Assembly (NCBI RefSeq): GCF_035609205.1
Contig: NZ_CP141184.1
Coordinates: 4,099,001-4,163,000 of the forward strand
DNA: 64,000 bases
Direction of reading: 5' to 3'
Source: Hymenobacter sp. GOD-10R
GTDB lineage: Bacteria; Bacteroidota; Bacteroidia; Cytophagales; Hymenobacteraceae
Under the pieces are notes generated by a model. The model worked only from the letters and a program-made list of their open reading frames with translations, was not told the DNA's origin and did no database searches. Numbering within the stretch: position 1 is the first letter of the stretch; every line of letters starts with the position of its first letter. This document shows positions 51,710 to 60,031 of this stretch, piece by piece. Both the position numbers and the translations under genes were made by a program.

Positions 51710-53899
51710 TTAGTAAAATTCTCCGATGACGGTGGCAAACTCGCCGCTGTACCATTCGTGCCCCTGGTCGGCTAACGGCTGCGGGGGCGGCAGGAAACTC
51801 GGATGCAGGCGGGCTATCTCGCAAAGCGTAGATGTCGCTGGGTCGTGCTCCACAATCTTGTTCACATATGCGTAGCAGCGCAGCACCCCATCCCAGATGG
51901 GCACGCAGAAGTTCGCCCGCAAGCGCTCCACGTCGAGCACCGAGAGCCGGTAGCGCTCTTTCAAAAACCGGGCATCGGTGAGCATGGCCTGCACGTCGCG
52001 CCAGTAATTGGGCAGCACGTAGCGCCCGAGGTGTAGCTCCACATCCCCTACCCGGGTGAAGTAAGGCAGGCGCGTGCTGACAGCTCGCTTGTTGACTACA
52101 TCGGGTTTGCCGTCCTGCTTGATGGTCTCCGAGAGCGTGAGCGCCTGCACAATGTCGCCGCGGAGCGTGAGCCGAGGCTGCGGCTTTTGCAGCGTGTAGG
52201 TATAGTCAAACGGGGTGAGTGCGTCCCCTTGGCGCTTCCAGCTGGTAATGCTCAGCAGCCCCGGGTAGTCTTCGCTGTCGGGCGTAGCGGCAAACGGCAA
52301 CGTGCCGAGGCTTTGCTCAGCGGGCAGGTTGGCATCTGCCACCGTGAGCACCCCGTTCGCGTAGCCCTCATTGGCTTCCTCTTTGCCCGTGCTGGCGAGC
52401 GTGTCCTCTTTCCAGGCCAGCGTATTGCGCTGCCCGTAGCTGCCAAAACGGTAGGCCAGCGTGCGCGGCCGGCCGGCGAAGTCACTGGGTTGGTCCCGCT
52501 TGTCGGTCCAGTCCCAGGCCCGCACCGAATTGCCGAGCACCGTATAGCCAGGGCGTAAGGTGAGCCGGTCTTCGTACAGGTCCTGCGTTACGGTGAGATT
52601 CATCACTAGGCACATGGCCTTGAAGTAGTCGACCTGCTTGATGTTGGGCAGGTAGTCGGCTAGCCGCACCGGGCCGCCCGGCGGTATCTCTTCGAGTACT
52701 TCCACTTGGAAGATGTCGCGCGGTACCTGCGTGTCGCCTTCGAAGTAGATAGCGCTGGTAAAGACGCGAAAGCCCCACTTGTTGATGCCCGACTCGTTTT
52801 TCATCTTGAGCACGGCTGAAAGCTCTTCGCCGGCCCGCACGAGTAGCCGCTCGTGCGTCACACCCGGGGCGAGAAAATCATCTTCCTTGGTTTCGACTTT
52901 GGGGCCCTGCTGCACCTGCGTGCCGTTGATTCTCAGGTTTACCCGCGCCGATACTTTGCCGCCGATGTCGGCCACTTTCATATCGACCACGGTGCGCGCC
53001 GTCACGCGCACGTAGCACGTCTTATCGGCCCGCCACGTTGCGGCATACGGCACGCCGGCCGTGAGCCGACCGGGGGTGAAGTTGCCCGCGCTCGGAATCG
53101 TGAACGGCGCGCCCTCGTAGCTTAAATCCTGGTAGGGAATCGGAAACGCCTTCTCGTCGCGGCTGGCAGTGGCGCGGCTATCAATCTCGGTGCCGCGCTC
53201 CATGCCCGCCAGCAGCATACGCGCTTTGCGGTAGGCTTCCGAGTAGCCCGCCACGGTCGTAGCGGGTAGCTGCAAGCGCTCCCACAGCAGTTCGGGCACG
53301 TCATTGGCGGCGAAGCCCGCTTCGGTGAGTAGCTGCTGCCAAACGAGCTTCGCCGAGATGGTGGGCAGGGCCAGGCCGTAGTCGAGGCTATCCAGGTTCA
53401 CGCGCTGCCCCCGGTCGTAGAGCTCGTAGCCCCAGCCGTTGGCGTCGTAGTAGCTGGCCTGCATCCGATCGGCGACGCCCGAGAGCGTGCGCAAGTGGTC
53501 GAAGCGCGAGAAGTCCAGCTCTTGCAGGGTCTTTTCGCCTAAGCTCGCCAGGAAGGGCCGCGCCCCGCCAGCGAGCTGGCATTGGTAGCGGCCGTTCTCG
53601 TAGCCATCCACGTACAGAATCGCCCGCGGCAGCGTGTCCACGCCGTTGCAGACGAGGCGGGCGGGCAGCTGCACGTAGGGCACGCGCCCGCTGTCGAGGT
53701 CTTCGACGGCATGCTCGAGCAAACTGTCATTGCGCACGGTGGCGGGCAACGAGAAGTTGCTCGAAAAGTCGTTGTCGATGATAGTTTCGGGCTTGGCCAC
53801 GTCGCGCACCTGATAGGTCGGGTACAGCGCCGTGTTGGCCTCGGTGTCCAGGTCGACTTCAACGCCCTTAACGTAGAGTTGATAGCTACTCACGGCCAA
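51710..53899 (-). CDS. Large tail tip or baseplate protein
   Basis: A 729-aa protein lying right before the tape measure gene. The start SSYQLYVKGVEVDLD is typical of Bacteroidota phage tail proteins of the baseplate/distal tail sort. A TTG at 53899 (or a GTG at 53893) is the only start near; both fall within the last codons of a 44-aa gene upstream, suggesting coupling. The exact role is inferred from context. Confidence 0.6.
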   Translation of the reverse strand: MAVSSYQLYVKGVEVDLDTEANTALYPTYQVRDVAKPETIIDNDFSSNFSLPATVRNDSLLEHAVEDLDSGRVPYVQLPARLVCNGVDTLPRAILYVDGYENGRYQCQLAGGARPFLASLGEKTLQELDFSRFDHLRTLSGVADRMQASYYDANGWGYELYDRGQRVNLDSLDYGLALPTISAKLVWQQLLTEAGFAANDVPELLWERLQLPATTVAGYSEAYRKARMLLAGMERGTEIDSRATASRDEKAFPIPYQDLSYEGAPFTIPSAGNFTPGRLTAGVPYAATWRADKTCYVRVTARTVVDMKVADIGGKVSARVNLRINGTQVQQGPKVETKEDDFLAPGVTHERLLVRAGEELSAVLKMKNESGINKWGFRVFTSAIYFEGDTQVPRDIFQVEVLEEIPPGGPVRLADYLPNIKQVDYFKAMCLVMNLTVTQDLYEDRLTLRPGYTVLGNSVRAWDWTDKRDQPSDFAGRPRTLAYRFGSYGQRNTLAWKEDTLASTGKEEANEGYANGVLTVADANLPAEQSLGTLPFAATPDSEDYPGLLSITSWKRQGDALTPFDYTYTLQKPQPRLTLRGDIVQALTLSETIKQDGKPDVVNKRAVSTRLPYFTRVGDVELHLGRYVLPNYWRDVQAMLTDARFLKERYRLSVLDVERLRANFCVPIWDGVLRCYAYVNKIVEHDPATSTLCEIARLHPSFLPPPQPLADQGHEWYSGEFATVIGEFY

Positions 53900-54020
53900 T
53901 GCGGTCTATGCGGTTCCAGTCCTCACGGAAAACCCGTTGAACTTTGATGATTAAGAGCCGGTGAATGAGTTTAATAGGCAGCGTACCACGCTTCACCTTG
54001 AATGAGTTGATCGTTGTCAT
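53886..54020 (-). CDS. 44-aa phage protein
   Basis: The frame starts MTTINSFKVKRGTLPIKLIH and ends RIDRIGRE. It is very basic. Its ATG overlaps the GNAT gene's stop (ATGA, 54017-54020), and its end overlaps the next gene's start region, so it is likely translated. No family recognised. Confidence 0.55.
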   Translation of the reverse strand: MTTINSFKVKRGTLPIKLIHRLLIIKVQRVFREDWNRIDRIGRE

Positions 54021-54343
54021 AACACCTTCACAAATTGAGTGTAGCCATCATGCCCCGGCATGTAAGGCAGAAAACCCAGCCGCTCATATAGTGCTCTAGC
54101 CCGGTGGTTGTCGTGGTGAACAGACAAGCCGACCGTACTCTTGCCTATCTCTCGCAACACGGCGAAGGCTGTTTGCATCAGTTCAGTACCAATACCCTTG
54201 CCTCTTGCCTCTTCTTGCACAAACAGGGACATGATATAGCCATCTATGTCAATGCGTAGAATGCCTTCTACACCAGTGGAGCCGTGCGAAAACAAGTAGA
54301 TCGTAGTGTCTGCATCTACTTTTGAATCAACTCGCTGAATCAT
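54017..54343 (-). CDS. Small GNAT acetyltransferase in the tail module
   Basis: A 108-aa GNAT protein: EEARGKGIGTELM is the acetyl-CoA pyrophosphate loop, and NHRARALYERLGF the C-terminal signature. It is flanked by ATGA overlaps on both sides, so it is co-expressed with tail genes. Possible targets are a structural protein or a host protein; unknown. Confidence 0.75.
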   Translation of the reverse strand: MIQRVDSKVDADTTIYLFSHGSTGVEGILRIDIDGYIMSLFVQEEARGKGIGTELMQTAFAVLREIGKSTVGLSVHHDNHRARALYERLGFLPYMPGHDGYTQFVKVL

Positions 54344-55953
54344 TGCCCCTGCACGGCCACAGCAGCCGCCTCCGTGAAGTTGATACTAAACTCATACTTG
54401 CGCACGCCTTCGCGGTACAACGGAAAGCTGCCACTACCCAGCGTAATCGGCACCCATGGCCCCTCGGGGTCAGGCTGGTACCATGCTTGGGGAGAGAAGC
54501 GTAGCGTGCGCAGGCCCAGCAGCAGCTCTTTGCCGGTGAACAGCCCGCTGCTGGCCTCCACGCGCCGGCGGGAAGGTGCCCGCGAGCTGATGCGTTGCTC
54601 AGCGGTCACAGCTTCGGTGTAGAGCTGGGCCTCGCCTACTTCGTCACTGTACCTAGGTTGGCCCGCAAACACCCAGTAGCCAAAACCTCCTTCGGGCGAG
54701 AGCCACCGCACGGGCAGTGGATTGCTCGGGCAGGGCAAGCCCGATCTAGCCAGGCCGGTTTCGCTTTCCGTGACAGCCTCCAAGGTGCCTTCGCTGGTGC
54801 GGCGGGCTATCTCGTAGTCAAATCCGGGCCACACGGGTAGCACGGCGAAGGGCGTGAGGTATACTGGGATCAATTCATCGGGCACCGCGCTGTTCAAAGC
54901 CAGGCCTGCCTCGTGCAACTTCACCTCGTCGCGCAACTCGTAGCCCACATACTGCTCTTCGGTCAGAGCATTCACGCTATTCAGGTCTAGGCGCCGTTGT
55001 CCGGAGGCCAAGGGACTGCCCAGGAAGGAACGCAGATACGGCCCTAGGTTGAACGTAGCGTACCCATCGGGCCCGACCGTCGCCCGTAGTTGCTGCACGG
55101 GCACCAGCGGGCTACCGGCGCGTAATTCCAGGCTCAGGAACGGGGGCAGCGGGTCGCCCGTGGCTTGCACGCGCACCGGCAACGGTGTCCACGCACTACG
55201 CCACGGCAACGCCGACGGCTCGGGGCTAGGCTCGGGGTCTGGTGGCGGTGGGGGCAGTACGCAGCTGCCATCGTCTTCGGTAGCTAGCGGGTTGTAGTTG
55301 GTGGCCGCTGGGTTCGTGCAGCCCCGTACCGTCTCGGGGGGCGGCGCCTGACAGTCCACCGTGAAGTTCTTCTGATACGTGCGGCCCGTGTTGTCCTGCA
55401 CAATGGTGTAGTAGGCCCCGTTGCCGAGGCCCGTGCGGCTGAACCGGCGCGTAGTACCGGGCTCGGCACTATCGCGGTTGATCAGCCCCGTGGGGCCGTA
55501 GAAGTAGGCTTGCAGGTTCGAGGCGCCGGGGTTGCTGGTGGCGTAGTCGAAGCGTACCTGCCCGCCATCGGCGCCGCAGGCCTGCGTGAAGCCGCGCACC
55601 ACGAAGCCGTTGCCGCCCTCGGGCGGGTCGGCCGGGTTACTGCCGCCATCCCCGCCCGCGGCGCAACTGATTGTAAAGGGAAAGCTGTACTGCTCGCCGC
55701 TGTGGTCAGTTACGCTCGCCGTATAGTCGCCGTCGGGCAAGCCATCTAGGCTAAAGTAAGCCCTTTGCCCATCAGCGGCTTGCCCGATATTGCGCGGGCC
55801 AAACAAGTCTACTTGCAAATACGCTGGCCCCACGGGGCCACCGGGGTACTCTTCCGGCGGGTTGTTGGTGCTGGTAGCGTAGAAGCTAACGGTGCCGTTA
55901 CCGCTGCCCGTGGCAGTGCACGCCGTGCTGAGGCTGTCGATTAGAATACTCAT
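54340..55953 (-). CDS. Tail protein with two Ig-like domains and a GCTNP-type Asp/Asn motif
   Basis: A 537-aa protein. Residues about 1-100 and 115-205 are two similar beta-sandwich-like domains (each with CxA start, YFSLDGLPDGDY / FSRTGLGNGAYYT, and a closing Cys). About 210-232 holds GCTNPAATNYNPLATEDDGS, a motif found in secreted adhesins of Bacteroidota and probably calcium-binding, followed by a Pro/Glu linker. The C-terminal half is a phage-type structural domain. ATGA overlaps at both ends. Confidence 0.65.
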   Translation of the reverse strand: MSILIDSLSTACTATGSGNGTVSFYATSTNNPPEEYPGGPVGPAYLQVDLFGPRNIGQAADGQRAYFSLDGLPDGDYTASVTDHSGEQYSFPFTISCAAGGDGGSNPADPPEGGNGFVVRGFTQACGADGGQVRFDYATSNPGASNLQAYFYGPTGLINRDSAEPGTTRRFSRTGLGNGAYYTIVQDNTGRTYQKNFTVDCQAPPPETVRGCTNPAATNYNPLATEDDGSCVLPPPPPDPEPSPEPSALPWRSAWTPLPVRVQATGDPLPPFLSLELRAGSPLVPVQQLRATVGPDGYATFNLGPYLRSFLGSPLASGQRRLDLNSVNALTEEQYVGYELRDEVKLHEAGLALNSAVPDELIPVYLTPFAVLPVWPGFDYEIARRTSEGTLEAVTESETGLARSGLPCPSNPLPVRWLSPEGGFGYWVFAGQPRYSDEVGEAQLYTEAVTAEQRISSRAPSRRRVEASSGLFTGKELLLGLRTLRFSPQAWYQPDPEGPWVPITLGSGSFPLYREGVRKYEFSINFTEAAAVAVQGQ

Positions 55954-56453
55954 CGGGCGAAGACGCTTTGTAGTTCGGTGGTGATGGCGGTTACCTCGCC
56001 GGCGGCAATGCGGGCCTTGAGCACATCGAGACGCTGCGCACTCAGCACGTCGCTGAACAGCCCCGAGGGTTGCTTGTGACGAAACAACGCTGTGCCTTCC
56101 GCATGGATTTTCTTGGCTAAAGCAAACCCAAAGGACTTGTACTCGTCTTCATCCGCTAGCTGTATACCCTTGTCTTTTGCCCACTGGGCGAGAATGGCAG
56201 CTAGGTTCGGGTTGCCTGCTTCGGCATCGGGGCTAGTCGGCTTGCGGCCGGTAATTAACGCTTGAATGTGTTGCGGCCCGTAGAGCGTCAGACTCGTATC
56301 CGTAGCCTCGGCATGGATAGCCCGTGCGGTCTTGCCACTCGCATAGGCGGGCGCACCATGGGGCGGCTGGGGCCGGTTCTTTAGCGCGTCAATAGCGGCA
56401 GCTACCAGCTCGGGCGCGGATTGCAGGAAGGCGATGCGGGCAGAGGCTAGCAT
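55950..56453 (-). CDS. Tail completion protein (HK97 gp10-like, tentative)
   Basis: A 167-aa protein. The layout of an N-terminal helix, a central YASGKTARAIHAEA followed by a small-beta LTLYGPQH, and a helical C-terminus is similar to gp10-like tail completion proteins. It overlaps the next gene by ATGA. Tentative. Confidence 0.5.
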   Translation of the reverse strand: MLASARIAFLQSAPELVAAAIDALKNRPQPPHGAPAYASGKTARAIHAEATDTSLTLYGPQHIQALITGRKPTSPDAEAGNPNLAAILAQWAKDKGIQLADEDEYKSFGFALAKKIHAEGTALFRHKQPSGLFSDVLSAQRLDVLKARIAAGEVTAITTELQSVFAR

Positions 56454-56860
56454 GCGTTGATACCGATATGGGCAAGCGTGAAACTGATAAAGTACCCCGT
56501 GCCCACGCCCGAGCCTTTGCGCAGCACGGGCGAGCGGTTGATCAGCTCGTCTACCACGTCGATGCTTGGCGTAGCCTCTAGGAGGGCCGCAAACTGCTGG
56601 GTCAGCAAATCCATCTCATTCTGAATCTTGATGCTGTCCTGCGAGCCGTTTTCGTGGTTGTCGTGGCCGTAGAAGGCCATGGCGACTTGCGTCGTCACGT
56701 TACCCGCCTTGAGCTGCGAGGGCATCAGGAAGAGATGGGCCTGCGGAAACTTCGCATCGTAGTTGATGTCGGCCTCGGTCTGCTTGCCATGCCAGAAAGA
56801 GGCCGCACCCGCCCGCAAGGCGAGCATTTCGAGAAGGTCGGTGAGTTCGAGGTGGGTCAT
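56447..56860 (-). CDS. Phage minor tail / tail terminator-type protein (tentative)
   Basis: A 137-aa protein starting MTHLELTDLLEMLALRAGAA. Helix-first and then beta strands (FYGHDNHENGSQDSI and FISFTLAHIGINAC), a size and layout compatible with tail terminators. The frame opens upstream to 57025 but overlaps the signal-peptide protein, so the ATG at 56860 is taken. Confidence 0.5.
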   Translation of the reverse strand: MTHLELTDLLEMLALRAGAASFWHGKQTEADINYDAKFPQAHLFLMPSQLKAGNVTTQVAMAFYGHDNHENGSQDSIKIQNEMDLLTQQFAALLEATPSIDVVDELINRSPVLRKGSGVGTGYFISFTLAHIGINAC

Positions 56861-56861
56861 A

Positions 56862-57257
56862 TCAGCGACTAGCTTTGCGGCCTGCTTTGGCCCGACGGCG
56901 GGCAGCTTTACGGGCCTTGGGTGAGGTAATGGGCTTGGTATATGCGCTGCTGTGCTTGGGCTCAAGCGAGCGGGCGTAGGCAGCCTTAGCGGACACTTCA
57001 GATGGACCCCAAGTGTAGGTATCAACGGGCTTTATGGGGAACGGCTCAGGCTCAGGGAATGCAGCAGCAAAAGCCTCAGGATTGCGCGTGAAGTATAGTT
57101 CCTCACCGCAACGCACATCTACAATCGGCATATCATCCGAACACCCTGGCTGCAACGGCTCCGGTGGGCGCTGTTCATTTAAACACTTGGTTTCCTGCCT
57201 AGTAGACTGGGTTTGTGCCAGGATGAGACTTGAGGCGAGTAATAGGCCGTGTTTCAT
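56862..57257 (-). CDS. Exported phage protein, unknown
   Basis: A 131-aa protein with a short signal-like start (MKHGLLLASSLILAQTQS), two Cys-containing segments (CSDD, VRCGEE) and a basic C-terminus (KARKAARRRAKAGRKASR). Its ATG overlaps the TGA of the -1 frame of the tail chaperone (ATGA at 57254-57257). Function unknown. Confidence 0.55.
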   Translation of the reverse strand: MKHGLLLASSLILAQTQSTRQETKCLNEQRPPEPLQPGCSDDMPIVDVRCGEELYFTRNPEAFAAAFPEPEPFPIKPVDTYTWGPSEVSAKAAYARSLEPKHSSAYTKPITSPKARKAARRRAKAGRKASR

Positions 57258-57538
57258 TTCGTCTGCTTCTTGCTTTGAATCTTGCGGAGTCGGTATTGAT
57301 AGGCTTGCTTGGCGGTTTCGAGTTGCAGCTTGGTGAGCACGGTTTCTGAGTCAAGCTTGAGTATTCCGTCATAGCGCAGCAGGTCGCCGCCGGCCAAGCT
57401 ATCGAGCGTCAGGAAAGCACCGAAGCGATCCCCGAGCGACGCGAGCCCGGCTTCCTCTTCGTCGTCGTCGGGTTCAATGCGGTCGCCGGGGTCGCTTTTG
57501 TGCCTTGTGTAAAGCTGAGAAAGCGACCCCAGATAAAA
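57254..57538 (-). CDS. -1 frame extension of the tail assembly chaperone (gpT-like part)
   Basis: This frame has no usable start codon near its beginning (no ATG, GTG or TTG from the frameshift site back to at least 57560), but is open for 94 codons after the slippery site and ends in TGA overlapping the next ATG. It is acidic near the start (IEPDDDEEEAG) and then helical (LDSETVLTKLQLETAKQA). It should be translated by -1 frameshifting from 57409-58014, giving a 253-aa fusion (159 + 94). Confidence 0.72.
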   Translation of the reverse strand, partial: FYLGSLSQLYTRHKSDPGDRIEPDDDEEEAGLASLGDRFGAFLTLDSLAGGDLLRYDGILKLDSETVLTKLQLETAKQAYQYRLRKIQSKKQTK

Positions 57539-58014
57539 TTTAAATTGGCGTAGGTCTCCGTGATGGAAAGCCCAAGCACGCCTTGGTGTTCGGCTTCAAG
57601 CACTTCCTCTTTCACATCATCAGGCAGGCTGTACAAAGCCAGCATGTACGCTGCGGCCGCAAAGCCATGCGCGTCGTCTTGGATGCTTTCAATGTACTGC
57701 TGGCTGAGCAGCAGCTTGCCGTAGCTAGCGGCACCTACATCAGGCAGGCCGGGCGTCGCCGTGAGCGCGTGCAGCTCGGTTTGATCTTCAGCGAAGGCCA
57801 AGCAGTTGTTGAGGTACACGGCGTCAGTGGCGGCGAGCTTGCCTAGGTCGGCCTCGGTGAGGTCGGTGAGCACGCACAGCACCGGAGTGGTGGTATCCGT
57901 GCCCGCCATCAAGCGCAAGTACTGCGCGGTGGTCACGTCACGCCAGCTGGTGGGCACAGTAAGCTCGGTGTTGGGGCGGCCGTCGGAGTAGGTGAGGGTG
58001 AAGGTTTGGGGCAT
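57409..58014 (-). CDS. Tail assembly chaperone (gpG-like 0 frame)
   Basis: A 201-aa protein starting MPQTFTLTYSDGRPN. VPTSWRDVTTAQYLRLM and the helical rest resemble phage tail assembly chaperones, which keep the tape measure protein soluble. In lambda-like phages this gene and a -1 frameshift extension (gpG/gpGT) are both needed. After residue 159 the 0 frame ends with a basic tail (KRKPGSRRSG). It lies directly after the large terminase, farther from the tape measure gene than usual. Confidence 0.6.
   Translation of the reverse strand: MPQTFTLTYSDGRPNTELTVPTSWRDVTTAQYLRLMAGTDTTTPVLCVLTDLTEADLGKLAATDAVYLNNCLAFAEDQTELHALTATPGLPDVGAASYGKLLLSQQYIESIQDDAHGFAAAAYMLALYSLPDDVKEEVLEAEHQGVLGLSITETYANLNFIWGRFLSFTQGTKATPATALNPTTTKRKPGSRRSGIASVLS
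57488..57544 (-). promoter_or_regulatory. -1 programmed frameshift signal (T_TTA_AAT + 7 nt + 11-bp stem)
   Basis: On the minus strand the heptamer TTTAAAT (57544-57538) is in the 0 frame as X_XXY_YYZ (codons AAT TTA AAT, residues 157-159). A 7-nt spacer (57537-57531) leads to a perfect 11-bp stem, GGGGTCGCTTT (57530-57520) pairing with 57498-57488, with a 21-nt loop. This is the standard layout for stimulating -1 frameshifting. Confidence 0.8.
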
Positions 58015-58016
58015 AG

Positions 58017-59204
58017 CTAGTTGATAAGCGAGGCGGGGGCGGATTTGCGGCGGTCGGTCGCCTTTGGCAAGCGGTTTAGCGCTACATAGCGCAGCGCATC
58101 AATGCAGTGGTTGAAAGCATCCACCGGCTCATTGGTCGCCTTGCCACTGAGGCGGTCAACCTTCCATTTGTAGTTGCTGAGCTCCTTGCGCAGGTTCACG
58201 CTGCCCACGGTCACATTCAGCCGGTAGCGGTGCAACAAGTCTAGGCCTGCGCGTACCGAGTCGGGGCCTTTCTGGGCGGGCTCTACGGAGAGGCGCAGGC
58301 GCTGCAAGTCGGTGATGCTCTTGGGCTCCGCTGAGTCGGCAATGATATCCCAGCGCGTGCCAGCGGGGCGGGCCGTAACCCGGCGCAGGCGCTCGGCGAT
58401 ATCGGTGTTGGTGAGGCCAGTCTCATACAGCACCTCGTCTGCCCACAGCTCGCCAGCACCTAGGTACAAGTCGACGGCCGTTGTAGGGTCGTTGGTGAAA
58501 CCGAAGTCGAGCCCCGTGCCGAGGTACTTGGCGCCGGCGGGTATGCCGGTGGTAGCTAGGTGCCAGTCACGCAGTACCAAGCCTTCAATCTTGCCAGTCA
58601 GGCCCCGCGCGTACACCTTCCAGAGCTCTTCGTCCTTTTGCTTGAGGGCTTCGATCTTCTCGCGCTGCTGGGGCCGCACGAACGGGTTGTGAATGTGATA
58701 GGATATCAGCTGCTCGACATTGGGCTTGCCCAGAAGCTGCTCATGCACCCAGAACTCAGCGTTGGGGTTGTAGTCGATAAAGCTTTGCTCACTACGCATG
58801 TACAGCTCTTCGAACACGCCGTAGGGGATGCCGTTGGCCTCATTCACAAAGAGGTACTTGCGCTTGCCGCTCTTGGCATCCTGGGGGCTGTCGTAGCTCT
58901 TGAACTCCATCACGCACCCATTGTGAAAGGTGAAGGTGTGGTCGCTCTTGTTGTAGCTCTTAATCAGGCGTTGCAGCTCGGGGCTGTTGTGGTAAATCTC
59001 GTTGGCATCCCGAATAGCACCCGCCTTGAGGTTGGGGATATCTTGCCCGCATACCGTGGCCACAGCCCGCTTATCATCGGCGAGCTTAGCAAACAGGGCT
59101 TGCAGGATGGTGTAGGTCTTGCCCGACCACGTGCCGCCTTGATTCACTACCACTTCGGCCGTGCTGTGCAGGTTGGGCTCAAACAGGTCGCCGGTCTTAA
59201 ACAT
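58017..59204 (-). CDS. terL: Terminase large subunit
   Basis: A 395-aa ATPase-nuclease that packages DNA. Walker A is VVNQGGTWSGKTYT (about 19-32), Walker B LFVNEAN, and the C-terminal nuclease has GLDFGFTNDPTT and DSAEPKSI with further acidic residues. It is of the PBSX/Terminase_3 type. The ATG at 59204 gives a normal start and an 8-bp overlap with terS; a frame extension to 59243 overlaps more. Confidence 0.93.
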   Translation of the reverse strand: MFKTGDLFEPNLHSTAEVVVNQGGTWSGKTYTILQALFAKLADDKRAVATVCGQDIPNLKAGAIRDANEIYHNSPELQRLIKSYNKSDHTFTFHNGCVMEFKSYDSPQDAKSGKRKYLFVNEANGIPYGVFEELYMRSEQSFIDYNPNAEFWVHEQLLGKPNVEQLISYHIHNPFVRPQQREKIEALKQKDEELWKVYARGLTGKIEGLVLRDWHLATTGIPAGAKYLGTGLDFGFTNDPTTAVDLYLGAGELWADEVLYETGLTNTDIAERLRRVTARPAGTRWDIIADSAEPKSITDLQRLRLSVEPAQKGPDSVRAGLDLLHRYRLNVTVGSVNLRKELSNYKWKVDRLSGKATNEPVDAFNHCIDALRYVALNRLPKATDRRKSAPASLIN

Positions 59205-59994
59205 TATCGGCGGCCTCCTTCTCGCTACGGGCAATGGGCACACCGGAAGAGATGACTTCTACCTTGGCATTGATGACGGCAGTAGCAGCGGCCTGGGTAT
59301 TGTCCTTCTCAAAGATGCCATGCACGCGGCCCATGTCACGCAAGGCGCCAAGGGCGTCGTACATCTCGACTTTGATACCGAACTCTGAGGGCTGCCACGA
59401 CTTGATGCGGTTGCGTTCTTTGGCCTGGGCTAGCTTCACGAGGTCGAGCTCAGCACGGTCGACCAGCTCGGGTTTGCCATTGACTACCGTGGTGGCATCG
59501 GGGTCACGGTCGAGTTGCATCTGCCAGCGTAGCACCTGTAAGCGCTTCTTGTTGATGTCGTACTGCTTGTCGCTTAGGTAGGCTACTCTCTGTTCACCGA
59601 TAAAGCCAAGGATATCGACAGACCGAGCGGCGTATTCTTCGTCAAATGCAATTTCTTTCTCAAGCAGCGCAATTGCCTCCGCCAGTGGCTGGGCAATCTT
59701 GGGCGTGTGCTCAACCTTTTTAACGACAACGAAGTCATTTACTGAGGTTTGGGCTATCTCTGATATGAGCTTGGTGGTCTCACCTGCACTCAGGCTAAGC
59801 GTCGTTAGGCGCTCATCAATAGCCGCCCGAATATGAGGTTTTCTGAGGTTCTCATAAGCTATTTCAGCCGCTGCGCTGTCGCTATAGCCAGCCCGTATTG
59901 CCGCTTGAGTACCATTCCAGTCCACGCAATACTCTTCGACAAAGCGCTGTTGCTTGTCAGTTAGCTTGGGGGTATTGGGGGCATCGGCGGACAT
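59197..59994 (-). CDS. terS: Terminase small subunit
   Basis: A 265-aa DNA-recognition subunit of the packaging motor. LTDKQQRFVEEYCVDWNGTQAAIRAGYS is the helix-turn-helix start of the Terminase_2 family. A long helical middle and a C-terminal tail follow. It comes first in the late region, with a 37-bp gap to the preceding gene. Confidence 0.9.
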   Translation of the reverse strand: MSADAPNTPKLTDKQQRFVEEYCVDWNGTQAAIRAGYSDSAAAEIAYENLRKPHIRAAIDERLTTLSLSAGETTKLISEIAQTSVNDFVVVKKVEHTPKIAQPLAEAIALLEKEIAFDEEYAARSVDILGFIGEQRVAYLSDKQYDINKKRLQVLRWQMQLDRDPDATTVVNGKPELVDRAELDLVKLAQAKERNRIKSWQPSEFGIKVEMYDALGALRDMGRVHGIFEKDNTQAAATAVINAKVEVISSGVPIARSEKEAADNV

Positions 59995-60031
59995 AGTAGT
60001 AAAGTTGCACCCTGCCTAGGCGGGGCTTGTG

